Shown: positions 18,768-28,210, numbered from the stretch's first letter. The stretch: DNA of 64,000 nt from Bacillus sp. SD088 (GCF_017355205.1 NZ_JADIJK010000005.1:62001-126000), one strand, 5' to 3'. Notes: generated from the letters alone by a model not told the origin. A program made the numbers and translations.

Positions 18768-19802
18768 ATGAAAGTGGAAGATGGTCTTTGGGATCGTATT
18801 CTAAGTTCAATTAGTAAGCAAATAAATGAAGTATCCTTTGAAACATGGTTTAAACATACAGGAGCATTTCGAGATGGAAATAAATGGATCATTACAACGA
18901 ATAATGATTTTGCACAACTTTGGCTTGAAGAAAATTATCGCTCAATTATTGAAGATACGATCGAAAACATTACGAACGAAAAAACCGAACTTACTTTTGA
19001 AAATAATGAAAAACCTCAACCTCCTTTTGCAAATACTAAAAATAAGGTTTTGGACATTTGGCTCCAAATTGCCCCCTTGAATATGGCAGAAAAAAGGAAA
19101 CTTTATGGTTTACTCAAAAACCATTTGTTTGACGAAACCACCTCAGTAGACGACATTGACCTTATCTCAAATATCAATCCCTCTTTCACCTTTGAAAATT
19201 TCACAATAGATTCCAGTAATCAATTCACAGTTGCGGCGGCCGAAGCTGTAATCAGCGATCTGGGAAAAGCATATAATCCACTGTTTATCTACGGTCCAAC
19301 GGGATCGGGAAAAACACATCTATTGCATGCAATCGGCAATAAGATATTAGAAAACAAGAAAAATGCTAAGATTATTTGTTTCAATTCTACACAATTCACG
19401 AATGCCTTTATGGATAGTATTACAAGAAATAAGCATAAGGAATTTAAGGGTCAAATTCATCAAGCAGATGTTTTGTTGTTGGATGATGCCGATCTATTAG
19501 CTGGAAAAGACCAATCACAGGAAGAATTCTTTCATCTTTTTAATAATTTTTATGAAGAATCAAAACAGATTATTATGACTTCTACACGATCCCCAAAAGA
19601 AATTCCTGCTATATCAGAGCGATTGACAAGCAGGTTTGAATGGGGATTAGTTACGAGTATCGATAAAGTGAAAGCACAACAAGCAGAGAGATCAGCCGAT
19701 GTTGATCCAAGTATATCTGATATATTGAGGCGGGTTAGACATCTAGAATTAGAAATGGAAAAATTAAGTAGTCTTATTGAATCGTCAATCGATACGGTTT
19801 GA
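18768..19802 (+). CDS. DnaA-like protein lacking the lid and DNA-binding domain IV
   Basis: 344 residues from ATG 18768 (RBS GAGGGAG, 8 nt upstream; the ATG at 18759 overlaps the RBS). Residues 1-75 match DnaA domain I ('LWDRILSSISKQINEVSFETW'-like pattern). After a linker the AAA+ domain III begins: 'NQFTVAAAEAV', 'YNPLFIYGPTGSGKTHLLHA' (Walker A about 177), Walker B 'VLLLDDADLLAGK', 'MTSTRSPKEI' sensor 1 and 'SERLTSRFEWGL' with the arginine-finger box. It then stops: the three-helix lid, sensor 2 and domain IV are replaced by a short coiled coil ('ILRRVRHLELEMEKL'). It should bind ATP and perhaps DnaA, but not DnaA boxes. Genuine dnaA is elsewhere. A role as replication modulator is inference. 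Confidence 0.75.
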   Translation: MKVEDGLWDRILSSISKQINEVSFETWFKHTGAFRDGNKWIITTNNDFAQLWLEENYRSIIEDTIENITNEKTELTFENNEKPQPPFANTKNKVLDIWLQIAPLNMAEKRKLYGLLKNHLFDETTSVDDIDLISNINPSFTFENFTIDSSNQFTVAAAEAVISDLGKAYNPLFIYGPTGSGKTHLLHAIGNKILENKKNAKIICFNSTQFTNAFMDSITRNKHKEFKGQIHQADVLLLDDADLLAGKDQSQEEFFHLFNNFYEESKQIIMTSTRSPKEIPAISERLTSRFEWGLVTSIDKVKAQQAERSADVDPSISDILRRVRHLELEMEKLSSLIESSIDTV

Positions 19803-19862
19803 GTAACATCTGATTATATTTTGAGTGATATTTCCGTCAGTAGTCCATACTATATATGGGTG

Positions 19863-20798
19863 ATGATGATGCCATGTCAATCGAATGATGAATTATTCGA
19901 ATTAGTAAGAGAAGCTAAAAAATATACAAAGGACGGTAAAGTGGCGGATTATATTCCTGCTCTAGGAAAAGCTAATCCGCACGATTTATCGATTGCGATT
20001 CAATATCCAGATGGACAATGTACATCTGCCGGTGATATTGAACGAAAAATATCCCTTCAAAGTATATCAAAGGTCATTAGCTTGGCCTTAGTTTTAATGG
20101 ATAGAGGAACAGATTATGTGTTTGAACGTGTTGGGATGGAACCGACGGGGGATCCATTCAATTCTATTGCCAAGCTAGAAAATTTAACGCCTGCAAAACC
20201 ATTGAATCCAATGATTAATGCGGGAGCACTTGTTGTTACAAGTATGATAAAAGGAAGCAGTATGGAGGAGCGATTTGACAGGCTTTTATTGTTAGTAAGA
20301 GAAATGGCCAATGATCCGATCCTTGATTATTGCGAGGAAGTAGCAAAATCCGAATTTGAAACCGCCTTTTTAAATAGGGCGCTTTGTTATTTTTTAAAAC
20401 AACATCAGATGATTCAGGAAGATGTTGATGTGTTAATGGATTTATATACGAAACAATGTGCGATTGAAATGAACTGTTTAGAACTAGCACGCATTGGCAT
20501 GATATTTGCGATGGATGGGGTAGACCCCGATAGCGGTAAGCAAATTATCCCCACCGATATTGCTCGTATCTGTAAAACGTTCATGGTGACTTGTGGAATG
20601 TATAATGCCTCTGGTGAATTTGCGATAAAAATTGGTATACCGGCAAAAAGCGGTGTGTCTGGAGGAATTATGGGGGCCGTTCCGGGGAAATTCGGCATTG
20701 GCATTTTCGGTCCTGCCTTAGATGAGAAAGGGAATAGTATAGCGGGAATCAAATTATTGGAGTTACTTTCTAAACGGTATGAGTTGAGTATGTTTTAA
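19863..20798 (+). CDS. glsA: Glutaminase (beta-lactamase-like serine fold)
   Basis: About 311 residues if translation starts at the ATG cluster 19863-19871; the frame is also open from a TTG at 19821. Family motifs are present: '[15 protein letters not shown]', 'QSISKV' with the catalytic SxxK, 'NPMINAGAL', and '[10 protein letters not shown]' near the end. It hydrolyses glutamine to glutamate and ammonia in the cytosol. It follows the DnaA-like gene by 60 bp, but no functional link is evident. B. subtilis has two glutaminases (YbgJ, YlaM); which one this equals is not clear. Confidence 0.85.
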   Translation: MMMPCQSNDELFELVREAKKYTKDGKVADYIPALGKANPHDLSIAIQYPDGQCTSAGDIERKISLQSISKVISLALVLMDRGTDYVFERVGMEPTGDPFNSIAKLENLTPAKPLNPMINAGALVVTSMIKGSSMEERFDRLLLLVREMANDPILDYCEEVAKSEFETAFLNRALCYFLKQHQMIQEDVDVLMDLYTKQCAIEMNCLELARIGMIFAMDGVDPDSGKQIIPTDIARICKTFMVTCGMYNASGEFAIKIGIPAKSGVSGGIMGAVPGKFGIGIFGPALDEKGNSIAGIKLLELLSKRYELSMF

Positions 20799-20911
20799 TT
20801 TTTATTTCAAATAAAAGACAAAGACACCATTGAAAAAGGGAGCAATATGATAAAATTTTTGCTTTTTTTTAAAAGCCAAGCTTAACATGAGTATTAAAAG
20901 AGGGTTGAAAA

Positions 20912-21147
20912 ATGGAGGGAAAGATTAAAGAGCTTACTTTGTTATTGCTATACTTAACATCATGGAAAGAGGACGAACTGCCTCAGGAAATGAGCAGAAG
21001 CTGGAAAGGCTATCCATTTGATATTTTAAATGAACTTACTGATGAGGATTTAATCCGTGGGAGTATTCGCTCTAAATCTGTTTATTTAACAAGTTACGGA
21101 TTAAAGAGGCCGAAGAATTAATGAAAAAGCACTTTGGTGCAAGTTAA
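20912..21147 (+). pseudogene. DUF6429-family gene with a 1-nt frameshift
   Basis: The first 63 codons (MEGKIKELTLLLLYLTSW..., RSWKGYPFDILNELTD, SKSVYLTSYGLK) match the small DUF6429 family. At about 21103-21108 the frame slips (AAGAGG where AAGGAGG would be expected), giving a premature stop at 21121; the alternative frame continues with EAEELMKKHFGAS and a stop at 21147. A single-base deletion explains this. The function of the family is unknown. Confidence 0.6.
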
Positions 21148-21516
21148 TGGGAATGCCCAAAAAAGAACGCCGAATGAAAGCGAAGGAATGGATTGAAAGA
21201 TTTGATGGAGATCATATCGTAAAGGCTATTCAAAAAGTTCCGGGCTCAATTTGAAAAACGCCATGAATGAACTTAAACGATTAGGCGTGAAGATTACTCC
21301 TGAAGAAAAACAAAAAGTGGAACGATGGGTTGAACAAAAAAAGGAAAAAAGCATGAGACGAAAAGAAAAAAGGAAAACATGGAATTCATGATGGAATATG
21401 ATTCAGATGAAACATTTGCCTTTATTGCAGGATATACAAGTGGTGGTGCTCCTTTTGGAATTACTCATGAGGAGATGGAGGAAATAGAAAGAAGGGAAAG
21501 TTTGGAAAAGGGATGA
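21147..21516 (+). pseudogene. Broken partner gene of the DUF6429 gene
   Basis: Starts in a TAATG overlap with the preceding reading frame. Three pieces in different frames read in order: MPKKERRMKAKEWIERFDG...; LKNAMNELKRLGVKITPEEK...; and a tail with FAFIAGYTSGGAPFGITHEE. At least two frameshifts (around 21235-21255 and 21370-21385) separate them. I recognise the order and the YTSGGAPFG ending from intact Firmicutes hypothetical proteins that sit next to DUF6429 genes; no function is known. Confidence 0.6.
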
Positions 21517-21739
21517 AGAGGGTGCAATTCATTTTAAAGAATAGAGTTTCCTAATTGTAAAGACGATTTTTTCTATTTGTCTAAAATAGGTTTTCTCTCT
21601 ACTAAGGAATAAACGAAAATCTTTACTTTTCATTTTCACCTTTCAGGTTTATACTTTACGTATACTTTTTTACTTTAATATGCTAACAAGGTAGTAAATA
21701 AACGTACAGATTTTTATTTTTAGAGAGGGGAAAGCACCC

Positions 21740-23323
21740 GTGAAAAATATAGCGATTTTAGGGAGTAGTGGAGGAAACTTATACAATTTAGGTGGGAAGG
21801 ATCCCGAGAAGCTTCTATCGGAAATATTCATTCAGTGTGATTCGGCTGGTATTCATATAAGAGCAATCCAATTTATTGGAGCCGAGGTTTCGATGGATGC
21901 AGCGAAGAAACACTCAAAAGCCGGCCTATATACCCTTCAAGCAACAAAACCAACTAAAATATTCGAAGGGACCCTGAAAGAGGTAAATGACAAGGCCGCT
22001 TCAATCGATAGTGGGATTGCCAAAGACATTCGAAATGGAAAAATTGATGGGTTGATTACGATGAGTATTGATCCTGAAGGGAGCAATAAGGAGGCGATTT
22101 TAGCCGCTGCCGAAAAAAGGATTCCTGTTGTTGGGACGGGTGGTACGTCGATGGCTATCACGGCATCAAAAGGGGCAAATGTAATCTCAACATCTGGTAC
22201 AACGGGAACAACAAGTCGCACAAGGGCGGTCTCTTTTGTATCTTCTTTAAGTAAATTTTGGGGAAACAAATACCAACCGGTCATCGGGGGCCCTTTAGAG
22301 GAAAAGTCGGGGAATCCATTCAAAAGAATCAATATTAGAGGGATTATGATGGCTTCTTTGCCAGCCTTTATCGCATTAGCACTGATTCTTGCATTAAGTA
22401 AAATTCCTGGATTGTCAGGCTTAGGCGAAATTTTTGATCTACTATTGCAAGCATTGCCTGTTGTGATTGCGGCAATTGCAGCAAAGCAAGTTTCTGATTT
22501 GGATGAAGTGTCCATCGTTGCGGGGATTATTGCCGGAGTATTATCGATTGATGGAGGCATTATCGGTGGAATGATTGGTGGAATTGGAGCGGGATTACTC
22601 GTACAATTCTTATTTCTTAAATGTGTGCAATGGCGCTTTCCAATGACGACCGTTAATATTGTTGCAGGGGGATTTTCTGGAATATTATCAGGACTACTTG
22701 TATTCTATTTAATCGGACCATTAGCCTTAATGCTCGGCGATTACATAAAATTCATGATTGAACAGGCTGTAGCCTTTAGTTCCATTCTTGCTGGTGCAGT
22801 AGCAGGATTATTAATTTGGCCGGCGATCCTTGGCGGAATCTATCATGCTGCGATTTTACCCATCGTATTACTTGAAATGGAAAAGAGCGGAAATAGCTTC
22901 TTAGGTGCTGTCGATATGGTTTCATTAGTCATTGTTGCTGCAGGGATTAACCTTGCGAACATTATCGCTCCCCGTGATAAGGGAGAGGCTGCCATCGCAG
23001 CTCCTGGCTTTATGATCAATCTAGGTTTCGGAACTTTCGTAGAGTCTGCCTATCCTTTTATGTTTTCCAATAAACTCGTTTTTGGTGGAGCTCTATTTTC
23101 TGCCGGAATTGGCGGAGCACTAGTTGGCCTCTTTAATGTAAGAGGAACAGCTTATCTCCCTTCCTTTGTTGCCCCATTTGCATCTGATAATGTGGTAGGC
23201 TTTATCATTTCCATGCTCGTCACTTTTTCTTGTTCGTTACTGATTACCCTGTTTGCGAATAAAGTGGTGAGGAGAAAGAAGCAGGAGATTGTAGACAATA
23301 GTGGGATTGTTGAGGTAGAGTAA
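21740..23323 (+). CDS. EIIC-like membrane transporter with N-terminal soluble domain
   Basis: 527 residues. Residues 1-170 look like a soluble, Rossmann-like domain with glycine-rich turns ('AILGSSGGNLYNLGG', 'GLITMSIDPEGSNKEAILAA', 'VVGTGGTSMAI'). Residues 200-510 contain about nine or ten membrane helices with Gly-rich loops ('SIDGGIIGGMIGGIGAGLL', 'ILGGIYHAAILPIVLLEME', 'GEAAIAAPGFMINLGFGTFVE') like the PTS_EIIC_2 family. No EIIA, EIIB or catabolic gene is adjacent, so it may not work as a classical PTS. RBS GAGGGGAAAGC. The substrate is unknown. A long AT-rich leader precedes it (21517-21739), with no other gene in it. Confidence 0.55.
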   Translation: MKNIAILGSSGGNLYNLGGKDPEKLLSEIFIQCDSAGIHIRAIQFIGAEVSMDAAKKHSKAGLYTLQATKPTKIFEGTLKEVNDKAASIDSGIAKDIRNGKIDGLITMSIDPEGSNKEAILAAAEKRIPVVGTGGTSMAITASKGANVISTSGTTGTTSRTRAVSFVSSLSKFWGNKYQPVIGGPLEEKSGNPFKRINIRGIMMASLPAFIALALILALSKIPGLSGLGEIFDLLLQALPVVIAAIAAKQVSDLDEVSIVAGIIAGVLSIDGGIIGGMIGGIGAGLLVQFLFLKCVQWRFPMTTVNIVAGGFSGILSGLLVFYLIGPLALMLGDYIKFMIEQAVAFSSILAGAVAGLLIWPAILGGIYHAAILPIVLLEMEKSGNSFLGAVDMVSLVIVAAGINLANIIAPRDKGEAAIAAPGFMINLGFGTFVESAYPFMFSNKLVFGGALFSAGIGGALVGLFNVRGTAYLPSFVAPFASDNVVGFIISMLVTFSCSLLITLFANKVVRRKKQEIVDNSGIVEVE

Positions 23324-23642
23324 GAGTGTGTTAGATTGATCATTTTTTAGTGAAAAGTTAAAGAGATTGGCTACTGCCCCAATTGAAAAAGTTTATGTTT
23401 TAGTATGCTAATGTAGAAAGGTATAGTATTAGATAAAAAGGATTGAGCAAAAAGAACTCAATTTTGATAGACCAGTGCGAACCCCAAGTGCACATGAATA
23501 TCCCGGGAGACTCGCACCAGATTTTTTCACTTTTTTATTCTTTTTATCACTTTTGCCGTAAAGTTTTCTCTAAAACTTTATAAAATAAGTATATTTTGGG
23601 TAAAAAACTCATTTTAAGAGCTATATTTTGCCTAAAATCGCA
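23324..23642 (+). other. Leader of CRISPR array 1
   Basis: Non-coding AT-rich sequence ending at the first repeat. It has a hairpin GTGCGA (23475-23480) with TCGCAC (23512-23517), followed by ATTTTTT; the same motif with internal similarity (CATGAAT in the loop) occurs in the leader of array 2. This is the expected side for new spacers, since the degenerate repeats lie at the other end. Confidence 0.6.
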
Positions 23643-24407
23643 GTCGCACTCTTCATGAGTGCGTGGATTGAAATGCCTTTGAAAGATAAAATATATTTTG
23701 TCCTAGTGTCGCACTCTTCATGAGTGCGTGGATTGAAATTGATATTCACAGCAGATACAAAAATCGGCTAGATGTCGCACTCTTCATGAGTGCGTGGATT
23801 GAAATATCTTTGATCTGCTCAACTAAAGGCTTGGCGGTTAAGTCGCACTCTTCATGAGTGCGTGGATTGAAATCTCTGTTTTGTATTCAAGTAGCATGAC
23901 CGTTGACGTCGCACTCTTCATGAGTGCGTGGATTGAAATCTCTTAATCTAGTAACATATTCAATACCAAAAGGTGTCGCACTCTTCATGAGTGCGTGGAT
24001 TGAAATCATGCAAGTTATGGATAGAATCTTATACAACATTGTCGCACTCTTCATGAGTGCGTGGATTGAAATTTTTAGACCTAACTCTTCATTGAGAAAA
24101 ATCCAAAAGTCGCACTCTTCATGAGTGCGTGGATTGAAATTCGTAAAATCTCAATCTCTTACTTTGACTGTATTGTCGCACTCTTCATGAGTGCGTGGAT
24201 TGAAATCCCTACACTCATGGTTCTCACCTCCCTAAAACAAGTGTCGCACTCTTCATGAGTGCGTGGATTGAAATAGCTATAGGGATTTCAGGTCTTTCAG
24301 TCAATGAAGTCGCACTCTTCATGAGTGTGTGGATTGAAATTATGTGTCCGCAGCATCGAAAAGATATTTTAGATGTCGCACTCTTCATGAGTGCGACGGA
24401 TTGAAAT
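23643..24407 (+). CRISPR. CRISPR array 1, type I-C, 12 repeats and 11 spacers
   Basis: A 32-nt repeat beginning GTCGCACTCTTCATGAGTGC and ending GTGGATTGAAAT. Repeats start at 23643, 23708, 23774, 23842, 23908, 23975, 24041, 24109, 24175, 24243, 24309 and 24375; spacers are 33-36 nt. The repeat folds with stem CGCACTC/GAGTGCG and loop TTCAT, and GTGGATTGAAAT forms the 5' handle of the crRNA. Repeats 11 (one substitution) and 12 (one insertion, GCGACGG) are decaying, which marks the leader-distal end. Spacer 9 (24207-24242), read in reverse, contains GGGAGGTGAGAACCATGAG, i.e. an RBS and start codon. Confidence 0.97.
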
Positions 24408-24475
24408 AAAGCTAACGGCTCATTTAGACCAGTATGCATCGTTGTACCTCCTTTCTTAGGGAAATAGCCTGAAAT
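24408..24475 (+). CRISPR. Fossil spacer and degenerate repeat after array 1
   Basis: The 33 nt at 24408-24440 match the last spacer of array 2 (33567-33599) at 28 of 33 positions. They are followed by GTTGTACCTCCTTTCTTAGG and, ending at 24475, TGAAAT, a heavily decayed repeat resembling the last repeat of array 2. So the array once extended further. Confidence 0.75.
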
Positions 24476-24955
24476 AATCGATGATCCCTCGGACATGCGT
24501 CGAATCTTCCCTTCCCTAATAAAAATACATAAGCTTTTACTTTCTCGCGAGTATGCAAATTGAAAAAAATTCCGTTCCCACATTTCTGTAAAAAGTTTGA
24601 AATTAATCCTGAGAGAAACTAGCTTGCTAGCTAGTAACTTAGGATCTATTTGTTTTGTTTTTATAATCGAGTTAATTTCATAATTACGGATTAAAAGATA
24701 AAACACGAACATTGTGGTAATTCAAATATTTATCGTAGCCTTCACACCGGTTGATTGGAGCGGAAATCAACATTGTTCAGATTTTTAACATAAAATTTGT
24801 ATTATGAAATTGACTCAATCGTTTAAAGAATCGATATTAGGTCTTGTTATGTAGAAAAACTTCCAATTATTTGAAGGATTTTGCAGAAAAATACAGAAGT
24901 ATAACTATAGGAGTGGTATAATATTCCTATATATATTGGTGAGGTGAGGAAGTAA
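24476..24955 (+). promoter_or_regulatory. Intergenic region before cas3 with extended -10 promoter
   Basis: 480 bp without a credible gene. Near the end is an extended -10, TGGTATAAT (24914-24922), without a recognisable -35, then RBS GAGGTGAGGA before the cas3 ATG at 24956. The start of transcription would be near 24929. Confidence 0.55.
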
Positions 24956-27382
24956 ATGAGTTATATTGCACATATTCGGGAGTTTGATAAGCACATACAA
25001 ACTGTTGAAGAGCATCTATTAGGTGTAAAAAAATTATCGGAAGATTATGGAGAAAAAATAGGTGTGAAACATCTTGCGGGTCTTGCGGGTATGCTCCATG
25101 ATCTAGGTAAATATACGGATGAATTTCGAGACTATATTTTGAAAGCGGTTTACGATCCGGTAAATGCTCCAAAGCGAGGGAGTGTCGATCATTCGACAGC
25201 AGGTGGAAAATTGCTATATAAGTTACTTCATACAAATGAAAAGATTACTCCAACTAAGGGACTTGTGGCGGAGATTGTCGGGAATGCAATAATTTCACAC
25301 CATTCTTATTTACAGGATTTTTTAAATTCAGATTTAGAGTCCCCTTATCTAAAGAGAGTACGAGACAAGGAATTGGGGGATTTTGGTAAAACTAAAAAGA
25401 TTTTCTTTGGAGAAGTTATCTCTGAAAAGGATTTTCATGCTTATGTTGATCAGGCGGCTATGGAATTAGAAAAATTTATTTCTAAAGATTTACCAGAAAA
25501 TAGTGAGAAACAATTAATGTTCTTAACAAAGTTTATTTTTAGTATGTTGATTGATGCAGATCGAACGAATACAAGATTATTTGAAGAAAATCAATCAACA
25601 GAATCTTTTCAGCATGATCAGTTATTTGAAACCTATTATAAAAGACTAATGAATAAGCTTTCAGCATTCAAAGACGATGGAAGTGCAAACAACCCTATCA
25701 ATCGTCTAAGAACAGAAATGTCGGAACAATGTGATGCTTTTGCCGAGAAGCCATCCGGGATTTATACGCTATCAATTCCAACTGGCGGAGGAAAAACGTT
25801 GGCTAGTCTTCGTTATGCTTTAAAGCACGCCATGCTTCATAAGAAGAAAAGAATTATTTATGTAATTCCTTATACCTCGATTATTGAACAAAATGCCGCT
25901 GAAGTAAGAAGGATTTTAAAGGATTCAGAAAACATCTTAGAACATCACTCTAATGTTATAGAAGATGTAAATGATAATGATGAATTTCAAGATGGACTTA
26001 TAAACGAACAGCAAAAACTAAAACTGGCAAAAGATAATTGGGATGCTCCCATCATTTTTACTACAATGGTCCAATTTTTAAATGTATTTTATGCGAAGGG
26101 CAGTCGGAATATTCGAAGGCTCCATAATATTAGTGATTCTGTCATTATTTTTGACGAAGTACAAAAAGTTCCTACAAAATGTGTTTCTTTATTTAATTAT
26201 GCTGTAAACTTTTTGAAAATTTATGGGAATAGCAGCATGTTGCTTTGCACAGCGACTCAACCAGCATTAGATTATGTTGAGAAAAAATTAGAAATAAATT
26301 CTGACGCAGAAATGATCAATCAATTGGATCAGGTTATCGATGCATTTAAAAGGATCGAAATAATAGATCAAGCTACGACTAAAACGTATAACAACGAATC
26401 TCTTGTCCAGTTTGTAAATGAAAAAATGAACGAGGTTCAAAGCATTCTGATTATCTTAAATACGAAAACGGTTGTAAAAAATTTATATACAAAATTAAAA
26501 GAAGAGATATCAGGTGTGCCGATTTATCATTTAAGTACTTCTATGTGTTCCGCCCATCGTAGTCAAATTTTAGAAGAAGTAAAACAACATTTAAAAGCCA
26601 AAAAACCTGTTATTTGTGTCAGCACTCAATTAATTGAAGCTGGGGTTGACGTGAGTTTTCAGTGTGTCATACGTTCTTTAGCTGGACTTGATTCAATAGC
26701 GCAAGCTGCTGGAAGATGCAATCGTCATGGGGAAACAGGACTGCAAAATGTGTATGTGATCGATCACGAGGAAGAAGCATTGCAGCATCTAAAAGAAATT
26801 GAAGTTGGCAAAAGAATTTCTAAACGGCTTCTTATTGATATTAATAAGGATAAAAGAAATCATGGAGGAAATGTCCTCTCCAATCAAGCGATGGAAAGAT
26901 ATTTTCAAGAATTTTATACAGATCTAAGAACTGATTTAGATTATTTAATTCCGAAATTCAATAAGAATATGACAGAAATTCTGACCGCTTCCAGAGAAAA
27001 TTGTAGTTTTCATCGAGCATATATTAGTAAAAATAGAGAACCTGTTCCACTTTTTCTTGTTAATGGATATCTTACTGCAGCAGAGAATTTCCATGTGATT
27101 GAAAATAACACTACGTCCGTATTGGTCCCATTTGGAAAAGGAAAAGAAATCATTGCTGAGCTGGCCGGTGCGCAAAAAATAGATGACCTAACGCAATTAC
27201 TAAGAAAGGCGCAACAATATACAATTAATCTTTATACCTATGAAAAAGAGCTAATCAATAAAAATGCAGGACTGGTTTCCTTATTTGATGGAAAAATAAT
27301 GGCTCTAAAGGAGGGAGCATACAATGAAGAATTCGGTTTGGAAATACAAAATGATAGTCAGTTTGACTTTATGGCATGGTAA
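24956..27382 (+). CDS. cas3: CRISPR-associated nuclease-helicase Cas3 (type I-C)
   Basis: 808 residues. The N-terminal HD nuclease has H...HDLGK (about 43-47) and further histidines ('ISHHSYL' about 112). The SF2 helicase follows: Walker A 'PTGGGKTLASL' (about 275), DEVQ box 'IFDEVQK' (about 399), motif III-like 'LLCTATQ', and motif VI 'QAAGRCNRHGE' (about 582-592). Recruited by DNA-bound Cascade, it nicks, unwinds and degrades the target strand. Both activities look intact. It stands 108 bp before cas5c, with a small antisense RNA candidate in that gap, so cas3 may be a separate transcription unit. Confidence 0.95.
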   Translation: MSYIAHIREFDKHIQTVEEHLLGVKKLSEDYGEKIGVKHLAGLAGMLHDLGKYTDEFRDYILKAVYDPVNAPKRGSVDHSTAGGKLLYKLLHTNEKITPTKGLVAEIVGNAIISHHSYLQDFLNSDLESPYLKRVRDKELGDFGKTKKIFFGEVISEKDFHAYVDQAAMELEKFISKDLPENSEKQLMFLTKFIFSMLIDADRTNTRLFEENQSTESFQHDQLFETYYKRLMNKLSAFKDDGSANNPINRLRTEMSEQCDAFAEKPSGIYTLSIPTGGGKTLASLRYALKHAMLHKKKRIIYVIPYTSIIEQNAAEVRRILKDSENILEHHSNVIEDVNDNDEFQDGLINEQQKLKLAKDNWDAPIIFTTMVQFLNVFYAKGSRNIRRLHNISDSVIIFDEVQKVPTKCVSLFNYAVNFLKIYGNSSMLLCTATQPALDYVEKKLEINSDAEMINQLDQVIDAFKRIEIIDQATTKTYNNESLVQFVNEKMNEVQSILIILNTKTVVKNLYTKLKEEISGVPIYHLSTSMCSAHRSQILEEVKQHLKAKKPVICVSTQLIEAGVDVSFQCVIRSLAGLDSIAQAAGRCNRHGETGLQNVYVIDHEEEALQHLKEIEVGKRISKRLLIDINKDKRNHGGNVLSNQAMERYFQEFYTDLRTDLDYLIPKFNKNMTEILTASRENCSFHRAYISKNREPVPLFLVNGYLTAAENFHVIENNTTSVLVPFGKGKEIIAELAGAQKIDDLTQLLRKAQQYTINLYTYEKELINKNAGLVSLFDGKIMALKEGAYNEEFGLEIQNDSQFDFMAW

Positions 27383-27457
27383 AAACCTATCTGAAAGTTA
27401 GATAGGTTTCCATATAATGTATAATACTATACTTTTCAATCCACGCTATAAAGCGAC
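27383..27457 (-). ncRNA. Candidate cas-regulating guide RNA: degenerate repeat, pseudo-spacer, terminator
   Basis: On the minus strand, 27457-27433 reads GTCGCTTTATAGCGTGG then ATTGAAAA: a CRISPR repeat with a shortened loop that keeps a stem (CGCT/AGCG) and the GTGGATTGAAA handle. Next come 23 nt of pseudo-spacer (27432-27410, beginning GTATAGTATTAT) and a perfect terminator (27409-27400 with 27392-27383, then TTTT). The T-run lies on the minus side; the plus side of the hairpin continues CC, so the hairpin fits a minus-strand transcript better than the end of cas3. This is the layout of CreR-type guides that direct Cascade to cas promoters. I see no clear minus-strand promoter. Expression and target are unproven. 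Confidence 0.5.
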
Positions 27458-27490
27458 ACCTTAGCTTAGAACTTGAAGGGAGGTGAGCAT

Positions 27491-28198
27491 GTGAGAAATT
27501 CAATAGAATTTGAAGTGTATGGAGATTATGCTCTTTTCACGGATCCATTAACAAAATTAGGTGGAGAAAAGTTATCTTATCAGGTGCCAACCTATCAAGC
27601 ATTAAAGGGGATTGTTGAGAGCGTATACTGGAAACCCACGTTAGTGATGGTTGTGGATAAAATACGAGTGATGAATCCAATTAAAATGGAATCCAAAGGA
27701 ATCCGTCCCATTGAATATGGGGGTGGGAACACACTTGCGAATTATACGTATTTGCGGGATGTTCGGTATCAAGTCCTGGCTCATTTTGAATTTAATTATC
27801 ACCGACCAGATATGGCTTTTGATCGTAATGAACATAAGCACCACAACATAATGAAGCGCGCATTAAAAGCGGGCGGACGGAGAGATATTTTTCTAGGAAC
27901 CCGCGAATGCCAAGCCTATGTAGAGCCTTGTGTTTTTGGGGAAGGAGATGGCTTTTATGATAAGTATGATGGAGAAATTCATTTAGGGACGATGGTTCAT
28001 GGTATTAATTACCCCGATGAAACAGGGAGAAATCAAATGGAAGTGCGCTTATGGAAACCAATCATGAGGAATGGTTTGATTGAATTTATAAGACCAGATG
28101 AGTGTACACACATACGAGAAATTCGGGAAATGAAACCCAAACAGTTCGATCAAGCAAATGTGGAATCAGTTGACGCTCTATTAAAAAGTTTAGATTAA
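27491..28198 (+). CDS. cas5c: Cas5c (Cas5d), crRNA-processing Cascade subunit
   Basis: 235 residues from GTG 27491 (RBS GGGAGGTG 6 nt upstream); an in-frame TTG at 27473 overlaps the RBS. It matches the type I-C Cas5 pattern: '[30 protein letters not shown]' region with '[11 protein letters not shown]', '[12 protein letters not shown]', '[16 protein letters not shown]' and 'CVFGEG'. In type I-C systems, which lack Cas6, this protein cleaves the pre-crRNA at the repeat stem and stays on the 5' handle. First gene of the cas5-8-7-4-1-2 run. Confidence 0.93.
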   Translation: MRNSIEFEVYGDYALFTDPLTKLGGEKLSYQVPTYQALKGIVESVYWKPTLVMVVDKIRVMNPIKMESKGIRPIEYGGGNTLANYTYLRDVRYQVLAHFEFNYHRPDMAFDRNEHKHHNIMKRALKAGGRRDIFLGTRECQAYVEPCVFGEGDGFYDKYDGEIHLGTMVHGINYPDETGRNQMEVRLWKPIMRNGLIEFIRPDECTHIREIREMKPKQFDQANVESVDALLKSLD

Positions 28199-28210
28199 GG
28201 GGGTGAACAA

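Noticed and set aside
24224..24712. Minus-strand ORF of 162 codons and other ORFs across array 1
   Set aside because: They consist partly of repeat and spacer sequence and have no RBS.
27383..27409. Reading the hairpin solely as the cas3 terminator
   Set aside because: On the plus strand the stem is followed by CCAT, not a T-run; on the minus strand by TTTT. It may act weakly for cas3, but the geometry favours a minus-strand transcript.
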